A stretch of DNA of 64,000 bases. It comes from Thalassoglobus polymorphus. GTDB lineage: Bacteria; Planctomycetota; Planctomycetia; Planctomycetales; Planctomycetaceae. Made by a program: the position numbers and the translations under genes. The notes below the pieces were generated by a model, which was not told where the DNA came from, made no database searches, and saw nothing but the letters and a program-made list of their open reading frames with translations. Shown one piece after another: positions 1 to 8,467 of the stretch. Location: the NCBI RefSeq assembly GCF_007744255.1, contig NZ_CP036267.1:4506001-4570000 (forward strand), given 5' to 3'. The first letter of the stretch is position 1. Every line of letters starts with the position of its first letter.

Positions 1-295
1 CCAGATTCATTCGCTCCAAGTGCAACTCGCCTGCCCGAGTGAACTGCAAAAATGCTTCGAGTACCTGGTCGAGATTGTCGCACTGAGTCTGAATCGTTTT
101 CACCTTCTGCAACATGCGGTGAGCAGCCGGAGAATCAAATGCTTCGAGTTCTTCAAGCAACAACTCCAGATTCATGCTGATCGTCGAAAGTGGATTTCGC
201 ACTTCATGTGCGAGCCCCCCAGCCAACACTGTGACTTCGTTGTATTGTTTTTCCAGTCGTTTCCGTTCAGAAGAATCGAAGGTTTCGTCTGTCAT
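1..295 (-). CDS. Sensor histidine kinase, N-terminal part (cut by window edge)
   Basis: The reverse strand reads from an ATG at 295 with no stop before the window edge, so only about 98 residues are visible. They include a classic dimerisation/phosphoacceptor H-box, LAHEVRNPLSTI, near residues 28-39, with the His that would be autophosphorylated. It is followed by a helical stretch typical of HisKA. No sensor or membrane segment precedes the H-box, so the protein is probably cytosolic or receives signals from a partner. The start overlaps the nadB stop in an ATGA tetranucleotide (295-292), which implies translational coupling. The ATPase domain and any response regulator lie outside the window. 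Confidence 0.85.
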   Translation of the reverse strand, partial: MTDETFDSSERKRLEKQYNEVTVLAGGLAHEVRNPLSTISMNLELLLEELEAFDSPAAHRMLQKVKTIQTQCDNLDQVLEAFLQFTRAGELHLERMNL

Positions 296-1911
296 TGCTG
301 GCTCACAATTGAAACATGTCCCTGAAAGCTGTCATCTGATTCTGGGTAGTCGCTGCGATAGTGGACTCCCCGACTCTCTTTTCTGGCGCGGGCCGACTCA
401 ATGATGAGACGAGCGACCAGAAGCATATTCTGGAGTTCCCAGCCTTCGACAGACTGAAATTCCCGTAGCGAAACATATCGTTCCCAGAAATCAACTTGCG
501 TCGCTGCAGCGGCTAAACCAGTTTCATCGCGACGAATCCCAACGTTTCTCCACATGATTGCCCCCAGCGAATTGAGAAGATCCGTCAAGTTCAGACTGTC
601 TTGGTTCTCCATAAACGTTGACCCCGAAAGGACTGGGGGAGCCTCAAAGTTATCAGGAATCTGGAGTGCCGCTTCGGAAGCACCAAGTCCGGCGTTGATC
701 CCGAAAAACAATCCTTCCAGCAAACTGTTCGACGCGAGACGATTCGCTCCATGCAGTCCACTCGAAGTCACTTCTCCGGCCGCCCATAGTCTGGGCAAAG
801 TCGTTTTTCCATTTAAGTCGACGGTCAGTCCGCCGACCATATAATGAGCCCCCGGCCGAACCGGAATTCGATCTTTGGCCAGATCGAGTCCAAACTCCCG
901 ACACATCTCGCTGATGTTTGGGAATCGATTCGCGATCATGTTCGGGTCGAGATGCGTCAAGTCGAGATAGACGCAAGGATGCCGTGTCTTCTCCATCTGA
1001 TCAGTGATCGCGCGGCTGACAATATCTCTGGGGGCGAGCTCCAATCGATCATCGTAATCTCCCATGAATCGATATCCGGCGACATCAACCAGATGACCTC
1101 CTTCGCCACGCACCGCTTCAGAGATGAGATGCCGTGAGCTTCCCGCGATATACAGAACGGTGGGATGAAATTGCATCATCTCCATGTCTCGAAGTTCAGC
1201 CCCAGCCCGGTACGCAAGAGCATGCCCGTCGGCAGTCGCAATGTCCGGGTTGGTCGTCTCGCGGTACAAGCGACCAGCGCCGCCGGTCGCTACAATCGTC
1301 TGCTTCGCCCAGACAAACGTCTTCCCGTGGTATGAATTCCACATCAACGCTCCACGACATTCCCCGTCGTAAGTGAGCAAATCGATGGTAAACGTTTTCT
1401 CCCAGATCTCCGTGCCGCTCGCGCCACGAATGCTGTCGATCAAGGCCCGCATGAGCTCTTTCCCAGTGGCGTCACCGAGGGCATGAGCGACTCGCGGGTG
1501 GCTGTGACCACCTTCTGTCGTCAACGCGATATGTCCGTCGATCTTGTCGAAGTTAGCTCCGTAGGCTGCCAACTCACGAATACACTTCGGGGCTGATTCC
1601 ACAACGGCTTTGACCACATCCTCATCACACAGTCCTGCACCTGCTGTGATGGTATCCTCAGCGTGGTTGCTAAATTCATCAGACGGGTCCAGAACTCCAG
1701 CAATCCCTCCTTGAGCCCAGGAACTGTTCGACACCGAGACCTGATCTTTGGTGACCATGACGACTCGAAGTTTCGGATCGACTTCCAGAGCTGCGCGGAC
1801 ACCTGCGATGCCTGTTCCGATAATCAACACATCGACAAACATGTGTGGAATCCGCTTTGGATCAAAACGAATCAAATAACGTTGAGGGGGTGAATGGTGA
1901 AGTAAGGACAT
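292..1911 (-). CDS. nadB: L-aspartate oxidase NadB
   Basis: FAD enzyme that oxidises L-aspartate to iminoaspartate, the first step of de novo NAD synthesis with NadA. The dinucleotide-binding motif GTGIAG sits at residues 32-37. The body carries the expected succinate-dehydrogenase/NadB landmarks: SSWAQGGIAG, TEGGHSHPRVAH, QFHPT, a GAHYMVGGL segment and LHGANRLASNSLLEG. Length 539 aa matches the family. A later ATG at 1842 exists, but the RYLIRFDPKRIPH segment before it looks like the conserved planctomycete NadB N-terminus, so I keep the longer start although its Shine-Dalgarno is weak. nadA and nadC are not in the window. It is coupled to the downstream kinase by ATGA. Confidence 0.95.
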   Translation of the reverse strand: MSLLHHSPPQRYLIRFDPKRIPHMFVDVLIIGTGIAGVRAALEVDPKLRVVMVTKDQVSVSNSSWAQGGIAGVLDPSDEFSNHAEDTITAGAGLCDEDVVKAVVESAPKCIRELAAYGANFDKIDGHIALTTEGGHSHPRVAHALGDATGKELMRALIDSIRGASGTEIWEKTFTIDLLTYDGECRGALMWNSYHGKTFVWAKQTIVATGGAGRLYRETTNPDIATADGHALAYRAGAELRDMEMMQFHPTVLYIAGSSRHLISEAVRGEGGHLVDVAGYRFMGDYDDRLELAPRDIVSRAITDQMEKTRHPCVYLDLTHLDPNMIANRFPNISEMCREFGLDLAKDRIPVRPGAHYMVGGLTVDLNGKTTLPRLWAAGEVTSSGLHGANRLASNSLLEGLFFGINAGLGASEAALQIPDNFEAPPVLSGSTFMENQDSLNLTDLLNSLGAIMWRNVGIRRDETGLAAAATQVDFWERYVSLREFQSVEGWELQNMLLVARLIIESARARKESRGVHYRSDYPESDDSFQGHVSIVSQQ

Positions 1912-2022
1912 CCAGTGTATCGCTTCTTGAGAACAACATAGGGTCAGTAATAATGAAGAGCAGCTGCGGAAATTGTTGCTGGAGGGAAATTATGGTTACT
2001 CACTGAGTTCTCCCCCCGAGAT

Positions 2023-3414
2023 TCAGTTCTCATCGGGAATTTTACGGCCATGTGGATCAACGTCAGGCGAGTCCAGTTCATGCTTGAGCTGTTCTCTCAT
2101 CTTTTCATCGAGAAAGTGTTCGACATAATGAGCGGTCTCATGGAGATGGTCATCTGGAAGGTCGAAGTGTTTCTGCATGTAGGACTCCCAAAGACGGTGG
2201 CTGCCGATGAGTTCTGCAGCACGGGAACGGCCTTGATCAGTCAACGCAAGCCCTTGAGTTGATGCGAGCAACAACCCGAGTCGCCGAAGTCGAAACATCG
2301 CGAGCCAGCGCTCGAACGGCGGAATCCACACAGTCTCTTTTTCTGTCTGGGAGGCACTGACATACAGTTCCCCAAGTTGTTCTTCAAATCGATAGACGGT
2401 TGAAAGAATATCGTCGGCAGCAATTTGCATGCGCAACTTTAATCGCGAAAAACCTTTTCCAAGTAACCCATAACGAGGAGACAACAGAAAAGCAGCTATG
2501 AAGAAGAGGCCACACGCGACAGCAATCATCCCGGACGTTCCGGCATCTTGAACCTGATCGAACCCCAATGGCTGAAACACCATGACAGGCACTGTCTTCG
2601 CAAGAATTTGCCCCAGGATCGCGCTCAAACCTGCCACGACTAAACTGATCGCAATTGTCAGGTGCAATCGGTCCGTCAGCAAGACGGCAGTCGCCGCCGG
2701 GACAATCAACAGGCCAATAACAAGGATGCTACCGACTGATCGAAACGCCATCACAACAGTCACCGCAGTGGCTGCCATGAGCACATCATTCACGAGGCGA
2801 GAGTTGATTCCCTGAACCGTTGCAAGGTCCGGATCGAAGGCTGCGATTCGCAGTTCTTTGTAAAAGAGAACAAGGAGAATCAGGTTCAGAAGCAACGAAC
2901 TTCCATTCACCAGATATGCTCGTGGGAAATCATATCCCAGAAACGAAATTTCGTCCCAAACGATCAGTTCAAGCTGACCAAACAGCACGCAATCTAAATC
3001 CAGATGAACGTCCGCCTTGAGTCGAATCAACAACAAGCCCAACGCGAACAGCGACGTAAACACAACCCCCAACGCAGCGCTACTTTCGACGCGTCCAAGT
3101 CGCTGGACCCATTCAGTCAGAACGGAAGTGAGCACACCGATGAGAACTGCGCCGCTGATTAACAGGATCGGCTCAGCTGTTGAGTGTTCCGGAATCCAGT
3201 CAAAGGAATGACTTAACCACTGCGAGAACAGAATCGCCAACACGACACCTGGCAACGCTGTATGGCTGAGCGCATCGCCCATCATGCTTTGCCGACGCAA
3301 CACAAGCCAAACACCGGGAATCGCACAAGCCATAGCAGCCAATGCCCCCGCGACAACCATGGATGTGTCCCACGGATGCCAGTTGTCCAGAAGTGTGAAA
3401 AATTGATGGAGCAT
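2023..3414 (-). CDS. Metal ABC transporter permease fused to a DtxR/MntR-like repressor domain (YtgCR-like)
   Basis: Residues 1 to about 320 form an ABC-3 family permease (ZnuB/MntB/YtgC type), with many hydrophobic helices and an RRQSMMGDALSHTALPG loop that is typical of the family. After the last helix the chain continues with about 139 soluble residues. These resemble an iron-dependent regulator: a winged-helix-like stretch, then GSHRLWESYM and HETAHYVEH, which matches the metal-binding/dimerisation helix of DtxR/MntR. The same fusion is known as YtgCR in Chlamydia, where the repressor half is released. I chose the ATG at 3414 because the longer frame begins with TTG at 3483. It is last in a probable operon after dapA-like and YkgJ-type genes. 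No ATPase or solute-binding protein is nearby. The substrate (Fe, Mn or Zn) is unknown. Confidence 0.85.
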   Translation of the reverse strand: MLHQFFTLLDNWHPWDTSMVVAGALAAMACAIPGVWLVLRRQSMMGDALSHTALPGVVLAILFSQWLSHSFDWIPEHSTAEPILLISGAVLIGVLTSVLTEWVQRLGRVESSAALGVVFTSLFALGLLLIRLKADVHLDLDCVLFGQLELIVWDEISFLGYDFPRAYLVNGSSLLLNLILLVLFYKELRIAAFDPDLATVQGINSRLVNDVLMAATAVTVVMAFRSVGSILVIGLLIVPAATAVLLTDRLHLTIAISLVVAGLSAILGQILAKTVPVMVFQPLGFDQVQDAGTSGMIAVACGLFFIAAFLLSPRYGLLGKGFSRLKLRMQIAADDILSTVYRFEEQLGELYVSASQTEKETVWIPPFERWLAMFRLRRLGLLLASTQGLALTDQGRSRAAELIGSHRLWESYMQKHFDLPDDHLHETAHYVEHFLDEKMREQLKHELDSPDVDPHGRKIPDEN

Positions 3415-3512
3415 GCGACTCGTTAGGTGTTGTTTTCCCGATCTGATTCGTTCGCAGAACGTTTCAATTTTACCAAGAAGCAATCAGCAACGGCTGACTG
3501 CAAATCTAATTC

Positions 3513-3529
3513 TAGAGCAAGCTGCTCTA
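3513..3529. repeat. Repeat A, end-only palindrome (TAGAGCAAGCTGCTCTA)
   Basis: A 17-base perfect inverted repeat made of the two ends of the repeat A family with nothing between them. Bases 3529-3527 supply the TAG stop of the upstream minus-strand YkgJ-type gene. It could be a solo remnant after internal deletion, or a minimal form of the element. Confidence 0.7.
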
Positions 3530-3943
3530 AATGTCCGTTTTGGCCAGTTGAGTCTGAATCTCTTCCAGACTGACGAAGTTTCCGCTTCCGATTCCGGGGC
3601 AGTCTCTTCGAGTTTGTTCCCACGATTCGGGAGAGTCGACATTCGATTTCCAGAACGGCCAGGTTTTGCACTGAATCGGACGTACCGGGTAAATTGTACA
3701 TCCACGCCCCTGCGGATCAAAAAAGACACAGTCTCCGTTTGCGAATTCTGTCAGCGAAGTTTTTCCTCGTGCGGGGCGTGTATACAACAAGCGAATCTCC
3801 CCGATCGGCTTGTCGAGATACTCCGCAATATCCTTCACTTCCTCTTCGCTGACCCAAACAAAGCCAGGCGCACCCGTGCAACAGTTGCCGCACTGAGTAC
3901 ATTCGAATTTCAGGCCGTCACTGTACCAGGGCTCATTGTTCAT
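3527..3943 (-). CDS. YkgJ-family cysteine-cluster protein
   Basis: Small soluble protein of 138 aa with an N-terminal cluster FECTQCGNCCTGAPG and later single cysteines in GRGCTIYPVRPIQCKTWPFW. This is the signature of the YkgJ/UPF0153 zinc- or iron-chelating family, whose biochemical role is not established. The start overlaps the stop of the dapA-like gene by ATGA (3943-3940), so the two are translationally coupled. The stop codon TAG lies in a repeat A end. Position between an aldolase and a metal-permease/repressor fusion fits a metal-related job, but that is inference. Confidence 0.85.
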   Translation of the reverse strand: MNNEPWYSDGLKFECTQCGNCCTGAPGFVWVSEEEVKDIAEYLDKPIGEIRLLYTRPARGKTSLTEFANGDCVFFDPQGRGCTIYPVRPIQCKTWPFWKSNVDSPESWEQTRRDCPGIGSGNFVSLEEIQTQLAKTDI

Positions 3944-4911
3944 GAATTTGACTTCTTCTTGATTCCCTGACTCGCGATCCCTTCGGTACGCATGCTCTCA
4001 AAAAGCCCGAGGTCCGACATGTGTTGATGGATCACTTGCTTTCTTTCCTCTGGCATTTCGTACAGTGGTTCGCATAACCGATCGCTACAAAGCCCAGTGA
4101 ATCCCAACGCCGTTTTGATCCCAGCGAGATATCCGGTCGGTGCGGCACCAACTTCGTACAAACTTTTGGAAAGCCGTAAGACCTGGTGCTGAAGCCGATG
4201 TACTTCTCGCAAGTCCTCGGTCACAGCAGCTTCGTAAAGGGAGACGTATAAGCTCGGGGCAAGATTCGCTCCCCCAGAAATTCCGCCGTCTCCTCCCATC
4301 AGTACCGACTGTGCCATCAACTCTTCCGGTCCTACCAGAACCGTAAAATTCTCACGCTCTGATTTCAGCTCGATCAATTTATTGTAATACAGCATATCCG
4401 CAGAGCTGTCTTTGACTCCGATGAACTTTTCAAGTTTCATCAACGATTCGATCGTTCCGATTTCATAAGAGACTTTTGTGTGGCTGGGCATGTTGTACAG
4501 CAAGAACGGAAGTGGCAACTCCGCAGCCATCTCTTCAATGTATCGCTTTAAATCTTGCTGATGCATCGGGAAGTAATAGGGTGTCGCCAGGACAACGGCA
4601 TCGGCTCCGCAGCTTTGTGAGAATTTGGCGAACTCGATTGACTCTGTCATCGACGTATCAGTGATTCCGACCAAAACCGGCACGCGACCCTGAATCTGTT
4701 CGCAGGCGATTTGAATGAATTCCTGCTGAGTTTTATGACTGAGACTGGGAGCCTCTCCACTCGTCCCCAAAATAAACAACCCATGCACTCCCCCCTCAAT
4801 GACATGATCAACGAGCCTCCGAGTGCCATCGACATCGATTTCATCACGCCCCAGCAGCGGGGTCACCAGAGGAGGAATAATGCCTTTCAAAGGGAGCACT
4901 GTATCTGTCAT
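3940..4911 (-). CDS. Dihydrodipicolinate synthase / N-acetylneuraminate lyase family aldolase
   Basis: TIM-barrel class I aldolase of 323 aa. Visible family landmarks are GTSGE at 49-53 (pyruvate carboxylate binding), the catalytic Tyr139 in LLYNMP and the Schiff-base Lys167 in GVKDSS. True DapA makes the lysine and diaminopimelate precursor; sister subfamilies split sialic or other keto-acids. The sequence alone does not decide between them. Its neighbours are not lysine genes, and lysA lies 40 kb away, so I leave the symbol blank. It is first in a minus-strand operon with the YkgJ-type gene (ATGA overlap). Confidence 0.88.
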   Translation of the reverse strand: MTDTVLPLKGIIPPLVTPLLGRDEIDVDGTRRLVDHVIEGGVHGLFILGTSGEAPSLSHKTQQEFIQIACEQIQGRVPVLVGITDTSMTESIEFAKFSQSCGADAVVLATPYYFPMHQQDLKRYIEEMAAELPLPFLLYNMPSHTKVSYEIGTIESLMKLEKFIGVKDSSADMLYYNKLIELKSERENFTVLVGPEELMAQSVLMGGDGGISGGANLAPSLYVSLYEAAVTEDLREVHRLQHQVLRLSKSLYEVGAAPTGYLAGIKTALGFTGLCSDRLCEPLYEMPEERKQVIHQHMSDLGLFESMRTEGIASQGIKKKSNS

Positions 4912-5490
4912 GAGTCGTTTCGCTATTTGAGCAATGTTTTGAGCATCGTAATGCTGGTCGTCCCCGTGAAGATCACTTTCGTGAGTTCATTGACTGCTCG
5001 CCACGAGGCTGAACGTGAATGACCAATATTGGACTTGCGATAGATGAATATCCGTCAGCGATACTTTATCTGGTATTCACGCTGACGAAAACCGCAGATG
5101 GTCCAAGTCTGAAGAGTTGCGTGGAGTCGCTCATTGGTGGTCCTTGAAATTTCCCCTCTCCGCACAATCGACGAAAAAATCAGCTGAAGCACCGTGCTGA
5201 GGAGGAAGTAAGTGTGCAAGAAACAAAATAGTGAGTTCACAGCGATATAAAATGCTCGCTCCAGACTGACCAGAGTCCTCTGTTCAAGTGAATGGAAACC
5301 GAGCCGGAAATTTGCGGAATGTTCACTTTTCATAGGAATTGAGAGAGAAAAATCAGTTTTCAAGATCGACACTATTGAGCTGACCTTTCATTTCATCCAG
5401 AAAATCTGCGTCGTTTCCATGCCAGCCAGACAATGCGTATGATGAAAGGCAACGGGAAGCCAGGCACGCCCGAATTTCGTCACCATCGCA
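4912..5490. other. Intergenic region with a degenerate repeat A core
   Basis: About 580 bases between divergent genes. Bases 4994-5030, read on the minus strand, match the repeat A core (CCTCGTGGCGAGCAG and the preceding TTGG...TTCAC stretch) but lack clear ends. The remaining sequence shows no convincing gene. A 105-codon minus frame at 5055-5372 has no recognisable features. It should contain the promoters of the dapA-like operon and of the TPR-peptidase gene, but I see no clear consensus. Confidence 0.4.
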
Positions 5491-8412
5491 ATGCAATGGG
5501 AGTTCCGAATGAGCCAAGTTCTTTGCATCAGTGGATTGCTATCCATCATTCTGGGCAATGCCCTGCTAGCAAATGAAGAGCTTCTGGCAGAAGCTGAAAC
5601 TGAGCTTCAACTCGGTGACTACCAGGATGCCCAGAAATGGTTCCAAAAACTGATTGCTTCGGACGACCTGAACGAAGACTTGCTGATCTCCGCGTTCTTC
5701 GGAATGAGTCGCGTCCATGCAGAGCAAGGGGAGTACGAGAAAGCGATTGACGTTCTGAAACGTGGTGTTAATCGAGTCGAGAAGTCCTCTCGCCTTTGGG
5801 CTCGTCTGGCGGAGATCCATCTTGAAACTGGAGAACATGCACAAGCTCGACGCGAAATCCGAAAAGCACTCGATCTCGACTCGCAAGATTTGCTCGCACT
5901 CTTGGTGAACGCACACTTGTTGACGGAAAGCGGAAAACTTGAAGAAGCGACAGAGCAATTTCGCTCGTTCGTACGAATTTACAACCGCTTGCAACCGACC
6001 GATTGGCAAACGTTGGTAACAATTGGAAACGGAGCGGCGGTGTATGCTCGATGGGAAAGTGTCTCACAAATTTTTCGATTTGTTGTCAACACTCTCTGCC
6101 CGGATGCTTTAAATGACAATGGCGATTGCTGGCAAGCATATGTCCTTTCCGGAAACCTTCTCTTAGAGAAATACAACGAAGGACAAGCACTCCCGGAGTT
6201 TCAATCTGCGCTGGAAATCAATCCACAATGCGCCGAAGCTTTGGTCTCGATGGCTCACGCTTCGCTACAGGATTCCAAGCTCGACCTTGCAGAGGGATTT
6301 GCGAAACAAGCATTGAAAACAAATCCAAATCATGTCAACGCCTTACTAGTTCTGGCAGCCGTTGGGATTCTTTCCGAAGACGAAGCCGCCGCAGGAGAGA
6401 GTTTGCAGAAAGCATTAAAAATCAACCCACTGAAACAGGAAACACTTGGCTACTTCGCTGCCTTCGACATCCTGCAAAACCGTGAGCTCACGCCGCAGCA
6501 ATGCGAGCAAATCCTCTCGCCTCTAGAAGAAGAAGAAGAAGAAGAAGAAGAAGCGAGGACTGAGTTTACCGAAATCTGGACGGAGCTGACGCAGAGGAAT
6601 CCGAAGCCGGGAGCATTTCTGGAGACCATCGCCGCAACTCTTGATGCGCGGCGAAAATATGATCATGCCGAAGTCTTTTACCGCAAGGCGATTGAGGTCA
6701 TGCCGCAGCTTTCGGGACCACAAACCAACCTCGGAATGCTCTACATGAGAACAGGGCGCGTCGAGGAAGCTCAGCAGATTCTTGACTCCGCATTCGAAGC
6801 AGATCCTTTCCATGTTCGCGTCAGTAACATGCGAAAGCTGATCAATGTTTTGAATGGCTATGACGCGATTGCCAGCGACCATTTTGTTGTCCGGGCAGCT
6901 GAATCGGATCAACTTCTGGCAAAAATGGTCTCCGAGTACCTTGAGGAAATCTACCCCGAACTGACAGAACGATATGGGTTCGAACCGCCAGTTCGCTCAC
7001 AGTTCGAAATTTATAGCTCCGCGAAAGATCAATCTGGCCACGCCTGGTTCAGTACGCGGATGATCGGCTTGCCCTGGATTCAAACAGTTGGAGCCTCGAC
7101 CGGGAAAATTGTCGCCATGACAAGCCCGAACGAAAGCGAAGACAAGTTCAACTGGATGCGAGTGATTCGCCATGAATTTGTACATGTGCTGACGCTGCAA
7201 AAAACAAACTTCAATATCCCTCACTGGTTCACCGAGGCAATCTCAGTCACAGAAGAAAACATTGCGATGCCCGTTGATTGGCATCGGTTACTTCTGAAAC
7301 GCTTCGACAATAATTCGCTGTTCGAACTGGCGACGATCAACAATGGGTTTCAAAAACCTGAAGGCCCCGATGACTGGACGTTGGCGTATTGCCAGAGTTT
7401 TCTGTACGCCCAATACATGCAACAGGAATTCGGCGAACAAGCTTTGCGAAAACTCCTCGATGCCTATTGCGTCACCGGAGTAACTGAAGAGGCAGTTCAG
7501 TCGGCCTTCAATATTCCACTCGACACGTTTGAAACTGGCTATCGTCAATTCATCGAAGCGAAAGTCCGCAGTAGTCGAAATCAACTTCCTCCAGAAGTTT
7601 TGAATTTCGAACAAGCCCAAAAGCTCGTCGAAGAATCACCAGAAGATTCTGCGGCACATGCGCAACTCGCACTGGCGATGTATGCCGCAGTTGGCTTTGA
7701 ACAACCAGTTCTCGAACTCATCGAAACGGCATTGAAACTCGACGCTGGCGATCCCCTCGCAAGTGCCTTGAAGGCAAGTCATCTTCTGTCCAACGACAAG
7801 ACCGATGAGGCCCTTGAGGTACTCGCTTCCAGTTCCGGCTCGAGCACTCAATCGCCAATCTTTCTTCGCGTTCAGGCAGCTGCATTTGAAAAGGCAGGCA
7901 GAATTGAGGAAGCAGAACAAGTCCTCAAACTGGCGATGGCGAGATTTCCTTTAGAGCCTCGTTTTCCAAAACAGCTCAACGAGCTTTACGAACTCAGCGA
8001 TGCAGAGGCTGAAAAGAAAGCAGTCTCGCTCAAGAAACTGGCCAGCCTGGATTATGATGACATTTCGTCTCGTAAGAGCCTCGCACGTTTGTACTTCTCG
8101 ACGAAGCAGTATCCCGAAGCGATTCGTTGGGCAAAAGAGGGGATTGCTGTCGACGCACTCGACGCCGAGACTCACAGAATTCTGGCAGATTCATACTTCA
8201 AGAATCAGCAAACAGAACAAGGGATCAGTGCGTACGAAAACTTGTTGATGCTTGATCAGACAACATTTGATGATCGCCTGCAATTCGCAAAGCTCTTGCG
8301 AAAAGCGAAGCAGTTCGATCGAGCAAAATCGGTTCTAAGAAATCTCCTGAACGAAGATCCAGATCACGTCGAAGCGAAAACACTCCTCAAACTGACAGAA
8401 CGCGGATTGTGA
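5491..8412 (+). CDS. Secreted TPR protein with a gluzincin (peptidase MA-like) domain
   Basis: A 973-aa protein with an N-terminal signal peptide (hydrophobic run about residues 8-27; an alternative ATG at 5509 gives a cleaner signal). TPR-like helix pairs fill residues 30-470 and again 690-970. Between them lies a zinc metallopeptidase-like core with HEFVH at about 561-565 and a downstream Glu in HWFTEAISV about 20 residues later, the HExxH...E pattern of gluzincins. It is probably periplasmic. Substrate unknown. Residues 346-354 are nine consecutive Glu from a perfect (GAA)9 tract. The YdjY-domain gene follows 55 bases downstream on the same strand, so co-transcription is possible. Confidence 0.82.
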   Translation: MQWEFRMSQVLCISGLLSIILGNALLANEELLAEAETELQLGDYQDAQKWFQKLIASDDLNEDLLISAFFGMSRVHAEQGEYEKAIDVLKRGVNRVEKSSRLWARLAEIHLETGEHAQARREIRKALDLDSQDLLALLVNAHLLTESGKLEEATEQFRSFVRIYNRLQPTDWQTLVTIGNGAAVYARWESVSQIFRFVVNTLCPDALNDNGDCWQAYVLSGNLLLEKYNEGQALPEFQSALEINPQCAEALVSMAHASLQDSKLDLAEGFAKQALKTNPNHVNALLVLAAVGILSEDEAAAGESLQKALKINPLKQETLGYFAAFDILQNRELTPQQCEQILSPLEEEEEEEEEARTEFTEIWTELTQRNPKPGAFLETIAATLDARRKYDHAEVFYRKAIEVMPQLSGPQTNLGMLYMRTGRVEEAQQILDSAFEADPFHVRVSNMRKLINVLNGYDAIASDHFVVRAAESDQLLAKMVSEYLEEIYPELTERYGFEPPVRSQFEIYSSAKDQSGHAWFSTRMIGLPWIQTVGASTGKIVAMTSPNESEDKFNWMRVIRHEFVHVLTLQKTNFNIPHWFTEAISVTEENIAMPVDWHRLLLKRFDNNSLFELATINNGFQKPEGPDDWTLAYCQSFLYAQYMQQEFGEQALRKLLDAYCVTGVTEEAVQSAFNIPLDTFETGYRQFIEAKVRSSRNQLPPEVLNFEQAQKLVEESPEDSAAHAQLALAMYAAVGFEQPVLELIETALKLDAGDPLASALKASHLLSNDKTDEALEVLASSSGSSTQSPIFLRVQAAAFEKAGRIEEAEQVLKLAMARFPLEPRFPKQLNELYELSDAEAEKKAVSLKKLASLDYDDISSRKSLARLYFSTKQYPEAIRWAKEGIAVDALDAETHRILADSYFKNQQTEQGISAYENLLMLDQTTFDDRLQFAKLLRKAKQFDRAKSVLRNLLNEDPDHVEAKTLLKLTERGL
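6526..6552 (+). repeat. (GAA)9 microsatellite inside the TPR-peptidase gene
   Basis: Nine perfect GAA codons in frame encode a poly-Glu stretch between two TPR blocks. Slippage by whole units would change linker length without shifting the frame. Confidence 0.95.
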
Positions 8413-8467
8413 TATCCGCAAGCTATTCCTGCTAGCCACTCCTGCTATATGTTAACGAGATCCTTCC

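Noticed and set aside
3940-4911. Naming the aldolase dapA
   Set aside because: The active-site residues are shared by the whole DHDPS/NAL superfamily and no lysine genes adjoin it, so the specific name is not justified.
5055-5372. 105-codon minus frame in the dapA/TPR gap
   Set aside because: No family, no good start, composition unlike neighbouring proteins.
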